Source of the DNA: Sphingomonas caseinilytica
Lineage (GTDB): Bacteria > Pseudomonadota > Alphaproteobacteria > Sphingomonadales > Sphingomonadaceae
Length of the DNA stretch: 64,000 nt
Direction of reading: 5' to 3'
NCBI RefSeq assembly: GCF_023516455.1
Contig: NZ_JAMGBA010000002.1
Location: 272,501 to 336,500 of the forward strand
Shown: in pieces, positions 56,050-64,000 of the stretch
Layout of the letters: each line of letters begins with the position of its first letter
Position numbering within the stretch: the stretch's first letter is position 1
Notes under the pieces: generated by a model
What the model was told of the DNA's origin: nothing
Seen by the model: only the letters and a program-made list of their open reading frames with translations
Database searches by the model: none
Translations under genes and position numbers: made by a program

Positions 56050-57153
56050 ATGAAGGCGACGATCGAACGGGCGACCCTCCTCAAGAGCCTGGGCCATGTC
56101 CAGTCGGTGGTCGAGCGCCGCAACACCATCCCCATCCTCAGCAACGTGCTCATCGAAGCCAAGGACGACGGCTCGCTGCGGCTGATGGCGACCGATCTCG
56201 ACCTGCAGGTCGACGAGAGCGTACCGGCGCAGGTCGGACAGGCCGGCGCGATCACCGTTTCGGCCCACACATTCTTCGACATCGTCCGCAAGCTGCCCGA
56301 GGGAAGCCAGGTCGAACTGACCGCGGCCGACGGCAAGATGCAGGTCATCGCAGGCCGTTCGCGCTTCAATCTTTCAACACTGCCTCGCGACGATTTCCCG
56401 GTCATTGCCGAAGGCGAATTGCCGACCCGGTTTGAGCTTCCGGCCCAGACGCTTCGCCAGATCATCGACAAGACGCGCTTTGCGATCTCCAGCGAAGAGA
56501 CGCGCTATTATCTGATGGGTATCTTCCTTCACGTCGCGGACGAAAAACTGAAGGCCGCGGCAACCGACGGCCATCGCCTGGCCCGCGTCACCGTCGACAA
56601 GCCGGAAGGCGCGGATGGAATGCCGGACGTGATCATTCCCAAGAAGTGCGTCGGCGAGCTCCGCAAATTGCTGGAAGAAGTCGAGGGTACGGTCGAAGTG
56701 TCGCTGTCTCCGACCAAGGTTCGCTTCGGCCTGGGCAATGCCGTCCTGACCAGCAAGCTGATCGACGGGACTTTCCCCGACTACAACCGGGTTATTCCGA
56801 CCGGAAACGACAAGCTTCTGAAGCTTGATCCCAAGAGCTTCATGGAGGGTGTCGACCGCGTCGCGACAATCGCCAGCGAGAAGACGCGAGCAGTGAAGAT
56901 CCACGTCGACCGCGACAAGGTGACCCTTTCGGTTACCTCGCCCGAAAGCGGCACGGCGACTGAGGAGCTGCCGGCGGATTATGGCGCAGACGGGATCGAG
57001 ATCGGCTTCAATGCGCGCTACCTCATGGACATATTGCATGAGATCGAGGGCGAGACCGTCGAAGTCCATCTCGCGGACGCAGCGGCCCCGACCCTGCTTC
57101 GCGAAAACGACAAAAGCTCGGCGCTTTACGTCCTGATGCCGATGCGCGTCTGA
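56050..57153 (+). CDS. dnaN: DNA polymerase III subunit beta (sliding clamp)
   Basis: 367 residues, three clamp domains: MKATIERATLLKSLGHVQSVVERRNTIPILSNVLIEA; TRYYLMGIFLHVADEKLKAAATDGHRLARV; and the end SALYVLMPMRV with the conserved partner-binding pocket. It is followed two genes on by recF and then gyrB, part of the usual dnaN-recF-gyrB grouping, but dnaA is not adjacent. Confidence 0.98.
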   Translation: MKATIERATLLKSLGHVQSVVERRNTIPILSNVLIEAKDDGSLRLMATDLDLQVDESVPAQVGQAGAITVSAHTFFDIVRKLPEGSQVELTAADGKMQVIAGRSRFNLSTLPRDDFPVIAEGELPTRFELPAQTLRQIIDKTRFAISSEETRYYLMGIFLHVADEKLKAAATDGHRLARVTVDKPEGADGMPDVIIPKKCVGELRKLLEEVEGTVEVSLSPTKVRFGLGNAVLTSKLIDGTFPDYNRVIPTGNDKLLKLDPKSFMEGVDRVATIASEKTRAVKIHVDRDKVTLSVTSPESGTATEELPADYGADGIEIGFNARYLMDILHEIEGETVEVHLADAAAPTLLRENDKSSALYVLMPMRV

Positions 57154-57178
57154 TCAAGGGCGAACGGGGGCGATTTCA

Positions 57179-57928
57179 ATGCGTAGTCTGATTGCTTTGG
57201 GCGTGGCGTTGATGATCGCCGCGCCGGTTGGGGCAATGGCGTCGTCCGACGCTGTCCCGCCGACAGCGCAAGCATCGCCCGCGGAAGCAATCGCGCTGGC
57301 GCAGTTGATGAGCCCGCGCGACCTTCTGATCGACATGGAAGTTCGCGAATTCGACAAGCATTTCGTGCCCAGCCTGGGCGCGGACCCGGAAATGAAGGCG
57401 CTGGAGGATCAGTATCCCGGCCTGTTCGAAGCGATGCACAAGGCCAGCCGCGGCCTGGTTGTGGAAGCGACGGGACGGAGCGTCGGCAAGATCCATGTTT
57501 CCGTCGCCAAACTGATCCAAAGCAATTTTACGCCGGCGGACATCGTTGAACTTTCGGATTTTTACAGATCACCCGTCGGCCAGAAAACGCTCCGGCAAAT
57601 GGCCGCGGCCGCCGACGCCGGCCAAGTCTACCAGCGCGCCGTCGCCGAGACCGACTTCAAGCTGACCGAAGACCAGATCGCAGCCCAACTGCACGACAGC
57701 GCGCAGAAGACGGCGCAGAGCTTCACGCCGGAAGAACAGACGGCAATGCTGCTATTCATGGCCAAGCCCTCGTTCGGCAAACTGGCCAGGACGCAGCCGC
57801 AGATTCAGAAATTGCTCGCCGACGAGTTCAACGCGCCCGATCCCGATTTCGACCGGCAGGTTGAGCAGGCGATAAGCGCCGCAATCGAGCAGCATATTGC
57901 ATCGTTCGAGAAACCCGGCGGGCAGTGA
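57179..57928 (+). CDS. DUF2059 domain-containing exported protein
   Basis: 249 residues. Signal peptide (MRSLIALGVALMIAAPVGAM). The C-terminal DUF2059 region includes FTPADIVELSDFYRSPVGQKTLRQMAAAADAG. The second half repeats a helical theme (FTPEEQTAMLLFMAKPSFGKLA). Function unknown. 25 bp after dnaN. Confidence 0.85.
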   Translation: MRSLIALGVALMIAAPVGAMASSDAVPPTAQASPAEAIALAQLMSPRDLLIDMEVREFDKHFVPSLGADPEMKALEDQYPGLFEAMHKASRGLVVEATGRSVGKIHVSVAKLIQSNFTPADIVELSDFYRSPVGQKTLRQMAAAADAGQVYQRAVAETDFKLTEDQIAAQLHDSAQKTAQSFTPEEQTAMLLFMAKPSFGKLARTQPQIQKLLADEFNAPDPDFDRQVEQAISAAIEQHIASFEKPGGQ

Positions 57929-57935
57929 GCGCGCA

Positions 57936-58259
57936 ATGATCTGCCGATTGTGGCGCGGCTGGACGACACCGGAAAATGCCGATGCATATGAACGCGTGGT
58001 TCGTGGCGAAGTGATTCCGGGGATCGAGGCCCGCGATATTCCAGGCTTTCGGCACATCGACCTCATGCGCCGCGACCTGGGCGACGAGGTGGAATTCCAG
58101 ACCTTGATGTGGTTCGATAGTCTGGATTCGATCATCGCGTTCATGGGCGAGGATCATGCGATCAGCCATGTGCCGCCGCAGGCCCAGGCGGTGCTGAAGC
58201 GGTTCGACGATCGCGCTGCCCATTTCGAAGTCATCGACCGGCGCGGGCAGGATGGGTAA
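57936..58259 (+). CDS. Antibiotic biosynthesis monooxygenase (ABM)-like small protein
   Basis: 107 residues. Ferredoxin-like dimeric alpha-beta barrel pattern: MICRLWRGWTTPENADAYERVV, IPGFRHIDLMRRDLGDEVEFQTLMWFDSLDSIIAFMGED. Relatives are small oxygenases or heme-binding proteins; the catalytic residues are not clear here. 7 bp after the DUF2059 gene and 12 bp before recF. Confidence 0.72.
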   Translation: MICRLWRGWTTPENADAYERVVRGEVIPGIEARDIPGFRHIDLMRRDLGDEVEFQTLMWFDSLDSIIAFMGEDHAISHVPPQAQAVLKRFDDRAAHFEVIDRRGQDG

Positions 58260-58271
58260 GCCGGGCGGCCG

Positions 58272-59339
58272 ATGACCGCCGTTACCCGCCTTTCGCTTAC
58301 TGATTTTCGCAATTATCGCGACGAGCGGATCGAGGCCGCCGATGGTTTCGTTCTGCTGAGCGGACCGAATGGCGCCGGCAAGACCAATGTGCTGGAGGCC
58401 GTGTCGCTGCTGACGCCCGGCCGGGGCCTTCGGCAGGTGCCGATCGCCGAAATGTCGCGGACCGACGGACCCGGCGGCTTCGCGGTCGCCGCTCAACTGG
58501 CCGACCTTACGGAGATCGGGACCGGAACGGTTGCAGCCGCACCTGAGCGGCGGCAGGTCCGCATCAATGGCGCGCCTGCCGCAGTCAATTCGCTGGGCGA
58601 GCGGCTGGCGGTCCTGTGGCTCACGCCGGCGATGGATCGCCTGTTTACCGAAAGCGCTGGCGGGAGGCGGCGCTTCCTTGATCGCCTGACTCTGGCCTTG
58701 GAACCCGGTCACGCCCACCACGCCGCCCGTTACGAAGCGGCAATGCGCTCGCGAAACAAGCTGCTTGGCGATCCTCGGACCGCTGACGGCACATGGCTAA
58801 CCGCTCTCGAAGTTCAAATGGCCGAGCATGGCATAGCGCTGAGCTCAGCTCGCCACCGAACCGTCGCGGCGCTGAGCGGCGCTATTGCCGGGCTACCAAG
58901 CGACGATTTCCCGCGAGCGGCACTAGCGCTGGACGGATGGTTGTCCGGAGATCTGGCTCGCTCCCTTCACGCCAATCGAAATCGCGATGCGGCCGCCGGG
59001 CGAACCACCGAAGGCCCGCATCGCCAGGACTTGCAGGTTACCCACCTGGCGAAGTCCCTGCCCGCCGCGCGCGGATCGACCGGCGAGCAAAAGGCGCTGC
59101 TGCTGGGTATTGTCCTTGCCCATGCCGAACTGGTGGCGGAAAGGCGCGACTCTGGTCCGATCCTGCTGCTGGATGAAGTTGCTGCCCACCTCGATCCTGC
59201 CCGCCGCGAAGCTCTATTCTCCCGCCTCGATGGCCGTGGGCAGGTGTGGATGACCGCGACCGAAGCGGCGCTGTTCACCGGGATTAGCGGCAAAGCATCA
59301 GCCTTTCATGTCGAGGCAGGAACGATTTCCGCCGCCTGA
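58272..59339 (+). CDS. recF: DNA replication/repair protein RecF
   Basis: 355 residues, SMC-like ATPase loading RecA at gaps. Walker [15 protein letters not shown], the [25 protein letters not shown] loop, signature [19 protein letters not shown] and Walker [18 protein letters not shown] are present. Part of the dnaN-recF-gyrB region. Confidence 0.96.
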   Translation: MTAVTRLSLTDFRNYRDERIEAADGFVLLSGPNGAGKTNVLEAVSLLTPGRGLRQVPIAEMSRTDGPGGFAVAAQLADLTEIGTGTVAAAPERRQVRINGAPAAVNSLGERLAVLWLTPAMDRLFTESAGGRRRFLDRLTLALEPGHAHHAARYEAAMRSRNKLLGDPRTADGTWLTALEVQMAEHGIALSSARHRTVAALSGAIAGLPSDDFPRAALALDGWLSGDLARSLHANRNRDAAAGRTTEGPHRQDLQVTHLAKSLPAARGSTGEQKALLLGIVLAHAELVAERRDSGPILLLDEVAAHLDPARREALFSRLDGRGQVWMTATEAALFTGISGKASAFHVEAGTISAA

Positions 59340-59552
59340 CTGGACTTTTTCAACTTTCTCTCTATATTGCACTGCAACACGAGGCGCCTTGCAAGCGGCG
59401 TGATCGGTCTCTCAGCCACGATGGCACAGAGGTCCCGGCCCGCGTCTCGACCCAGCTTTCATGCTCTCCTTTTCACGCGGGGTGCTCAACCAACCCCGGC
59501 GGGTCCGTGCCAATCATGGTGCGGACGTTCGCCTTGCATATTGGAAATTCAA
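59340..59552 (+). other. Long leader upstream of the DEAD-box helicase
   Basis: 213 bp between recF and the helicase start without a convincing gene. The reading frame stays open into the helicase but its codons show no homology. A long untranslated leader is common for cold-induced DEAD-box helicases; promoter and folding are not resolved by eye. Confidence 0.4.
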
Positions 59553-61151
59553 TTGACCAAATTCACCGACCTTGGCCTGTCCAAGCCGCTTATCGATGCG
59601 CTTGCCGCCAAGAATTATGATGTCCCGACGCCGATCCAGGCGCAGGCCATTCCGATCGTCCTGTCGGGCCGCGACCTGTTGGGCATCGCCCAGACAGGTA
59701 CCGGCAAGACGGCGGCGTTCATGCTGCCGTCGCTAGACCGGCTGGTTGCAGCGTCGCGCAACCGCCCGGCGCCGGGCCGTGCCCGCATGCTGGTACTAGC
59801 CCCGACCCGCGAGCTTGCGGCGCAGATCGCCGACAGCGCTCGTACCTATGCCAAGGGTCAGCACCTCAGCGTCGGCGTGATCTTCGGCGGCGTGCCCGTT
59901 CCGCGCTCGATCCGAGAAGTTTCGCGCGGGCTCGACGTGCTGGTTGCAACGCCGGGCCGCCTGCTCGACCTGGTCGATCAACGCGTGCTCGACCTGTCGG
60001 CGCTGGAAATCCTCGTCCTCGACGAGGCCGACCAGATGCTCGACCTCGGCTTCATCCATGCGCTGAAGCGCATCGTCCAGCTGATCCCGAAGCAGCGGCA
60101 GACCCTGTTCTTTTCGGCCACCATGCCGAAGAGCATCCGCCAGCTGGCCGACGCCTATCTGACCAACCCGGCCGAAGTGGCTGTGACTCCGGTCGCATCC
60201 ACCGCCGAGCGGGTTTCGCAGACCGTCACCTTCGTCAACCAGGCGGAGAAGCAGGCGCTTCTGACCCTATTTTTCCAGGCGACCCAGATCGACCGGAGCC
60301 TGGTGTTCAGCCGCACCAAGCATGGCGCCGACAAGATCGTCCGCTTCCTTTCCGCCAGCGGCATCGACGCCAATGCGATCCACGGTAACAAGAGCCAGGC
60401 ACAGCGCGAACGCGCCCTTGGCCTGTTCCGTTCGGGCGAGGTTCCGATCCTGGTCGCGACCGATATCGCAGCGCGCGGGATCGACATTCCTGGTGTCAGC
60501 CATGTCGTCAATTTCGACCTGCCCGATGTCCCGGAGCAATATGTCCACCGCATCGGCCGCACTGCACGCGCCGGCGCGGAAGGCGAAGCGATCGCCTTCT
60601 GTTCGCCCGACGAGCGGATCAACCTTCGCGACATCGAGAAGCTGGTTCGCATGAAGCTGGCGGATCGCCCGCTTCCGGAAGGATTCATGGCCGCCGTCGA
60701 GGCGATCAAGCGCCTGAAGCCCGCGCCGCGTCGCGACGATGTGCGCGAGCGCCAGCCGCATAGCGGCCGCCGCTTCAAGCCGACCGCATCGATCAAGGCC
60801 GATCGCCGTGAAGACGGCCGCCGCCGCGAAGACCGCAACGAGCGGCAACAGCAGCAGCGTGCCGAAGGCGGACAGCGCCGTGACGAGCGGAATGAACGCC
60901 AGGGTCAGCAGCAGCGCCCACAGCGTCACCCGCATCGCACCGACGGGCCTTCCGCCCATCGCGCCGATGGCGGGCAACGCCGCGATGGCCGCAACGAGCG
61001 GCAAGGTGAGCAGCAGGGCGCACGCAATCACGGGCAGCAGCGCCACCCGCATCGCGCCGATGGCCATCCCGGACATCGTCAGGGCGGTCGGCCGAAGCGG
61101 CCGTTCCATGGCCGTGGTCGTGGGCCCAACAACAACCGGGCCCAGGGCTAG
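59553..61151 (+). CDS. DEAD/DEAH-box RNA helicase with RG/Q-rich tail
   Basis: 532 residues from a TTG at 59553 (TKFTDLGLSKPLIDALAAKNYDVPTPIQ). Q motif, AQTGTGKT (46-53), DEAD (VLDEADQML), SAT and HRIGRTARAG mark an RhlE/CsdA-like helicase. After about residue 385 a low-complexity tail of RRDxRNERQ and Q/H/R-rich repeats likely binds RNA. The start is uncertain because no clear ribosome binding site is seen. Confidence 0.92.
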   Translation: MTKFTDLGLSKPLIDALAAKNYDVPTPIQAQAIPIVLSGRDLLGIAQTGTGKTAAFMLPSLDRLVAASRNRPAPGRARMLVLAPTRELAAQIADSARTYAKGQHLSVGVIFGGVPVPRSIREVSRGLDVLVATPGRLLDLVDQRVLDLSALEILVLDEADQMLDLGFIHALKRIVQLIPKQRQTLFFSATMPKSIRQLADAYLTNPAEVAVTPVASTAERVSQTVTFVNQAEKQALLTLFFQATQIDRSLVFSRTKHGADKIVRFLSASGIDANAIHGNKSQAQRERALGLFRSGEVPILVATDIAARGIDIPGVSHVVNFDLPDVPEQYVHRIGRTARAGAEGEAIAFCSPDERINLRDIEKLVRMKLADRPLPEGFMAAVEAIKRLKPAPRRDDVRERQPHSGRRFKPTASIKADRREDGRRREDRNERQQQQRAEGGQRRDERNERQGQQQRPQRHPHRTDGPSAHRADGGQRRDGRNERQGEQQGARNHGQQRHPHRADGHPGHRQGGRPKRPFHGRGRGPNNNRAQG

Positions 61152-61162
61152 TTTTCTCTCTT

Positions 61163-61211
61163 AGTCACGCGCGTGCGCACATGCGCATGCGTTACGCGCA
61201 CGCGCGTGACT
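61163..61211. promoter_or_regulatory. Perfect 16-bp inverted repeat of alternating Pu-Py sequence before gyrB
   Basis: AGTCACGCGCGTGCGC (61163-61178) and GCGCACGCGCGTGACT (61196-61211) are exact reverse complements around a 17-nt loop that itself contains ATGCGCAT. From 61166 to 61192 and 61193 to 61208 the sequence alternates pyrimidine-purine with one phase break, mostly CG and CA/TG steps. It lies 12 bp after the helicase stop and 30 bp before gyrB, with no T-run. It can form a hairpin/cruciform or Z-DNA. Confidence 0.75.
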
Positions 61212-61222
61212 TCCGCCGCTGA

Positions 61223-63736
<2,514 letters not shown>

Positions 63737-63770
63737 GGAACCGGCACATGCGGCGCGGGTTGGCAGGACG

Positions 63771-64000
63771 ATGACCACCGTCCCGACCATCACCGTCGCC
63801 AGCTATAATATGCGCAAGGCGATCGGGACCGACCGGCGACGGCGGCCCGACCGGGTTCTGCATGTACTTCAGGAAATCGACGCCGACGTCGTCGCGCTAC
63901 AGGAAGCCGACAAAAGGATCGGCGGGCGCGGCGCAGCGGTTCCACATGAGCTGATCGACGACCATGGCCTGTACAAGCCGGTGCCATTCCGGGTTCGCCA
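63771..64000 (+). CDS. Endonuclease/exonuclease/phosphatase family protein (5' part)
   Basis: The first 76 codons are present: MTTVPTITVASYNMRKAIG begins the EEP fold, with the metal-binding Asn in SYNM and the catalytic Glu in VVALQEADKR. Relatives hydrolyse phosphodiester bonds in nucleic acids or lipids. The rest lies beyond the window, so the exact subfamily cannot be given. 34 bp after gyrB. Confidence 0.85.
   Translation, partial: MTTVPTITVASYNMRKAIGTDRRRRPDRVLHVLQEIDADVVALQEADKRIGGRGAAVPHELIDDHGLYKPVPFRVR

Overview
The window is GC-rich, densely coded DNA from an alphaproteobacterium, most likely a member of the Sphingomonadales (Sphingomonas/Sphingomicrobium-like). The basis is the gene families present (DUF4167, DUF3572, COQ9-type protein, ubiquinol-cytochrome c chaperone next to DUF177/YceD, DivK-type single-domain response regulator, TonB-dependent receptors, phosphate-selective porin) and a perfect EcfG-type general stress promoter. 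This is inference from content; no database search was possible. No rRNA, tRNA, CRISPR array, phage or insertion sequence is visible, and no gap between genes exceeds 300 bases.

Layout. 1-2.1 kb: phosphate acquisition (porin cut by the window edge, PstS) behind a three-repeat Pho box. 2.1-6.2 kb: DUF4167 and a tightly overlapping hisS-prfA-prmC translation operon. 6.2-15.8 kb: aquaporin, pyrophosphatase, a TonB-dependent receptor, a CadC-like regulator with TPRs plus a small exported protein, an SMR (Gdx-like) pump, transporters and ispG. 15.9-20.9 kb: accessory genes, namely a TIR-transmembrane-TPR protein with a small partner, an S1/P1 nuclease and an SPFH / ribbon-helix-helix / small membrane protein operon behind a 16-bp palindrome. 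21-31.4 kb: housekeeping and small-molecule enzymes (isoaspartyl peptidase, GDPD, RidA, SDR, HAD, DivK, YedK, Prs, NadE, GltX). 31.4-38.4 kb: a TonB-like protein and the riboflavin genes ribD, ribE, ribBA, ribH, the last two separated from the first two by an ABC-F ATPase and a short Gre-like factor. 38.3-46.2 kb: SOUL protein, old yellow enzyme, DMT transporter, COQ9, feoAB, ssb, DUF177, cytochrome bc1 chaperone, bamE. 46.3-53.8 kb: tryptophan dioxygenase and a kynureninase-like enzyme, a TetR regulator with a palindromic operator, then a TonB receptor - hydrolase - MFS operon. 53.8-64 kb: a stress-promoter-driven tandem-repeat secreted protein, fasciclin lipoprotein, dnaN, recF, a DEAD-box helicase, and gyrB behind a perfect inverted repeat made of alternating purine-pyrimidine sequence.

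How the genes fit together. Several small regulatory circuits can be read from DNA alone: PhoB on pstS-porin, a Fur-like site at feoA, an RHH protein probably acting on its own SPFH operon, a TetR protein between the kyn genes and the TonB receptor, and a DHBP synthase that carries its own N-terminal helix-turn-helix and sits directly behind repeated TGTGATA half-sites. The most unusual items are the HTH-RibBA fusion with its operator-like repeats, the Z-DNA-prone palindrome before gyrB, the TIR-TM-TPR receptor-like protein, and a Gre factor with a shortened coiled coil. Many genes appear to start with TTG or GTG; where I shortened a start, the reason is given in the entry.
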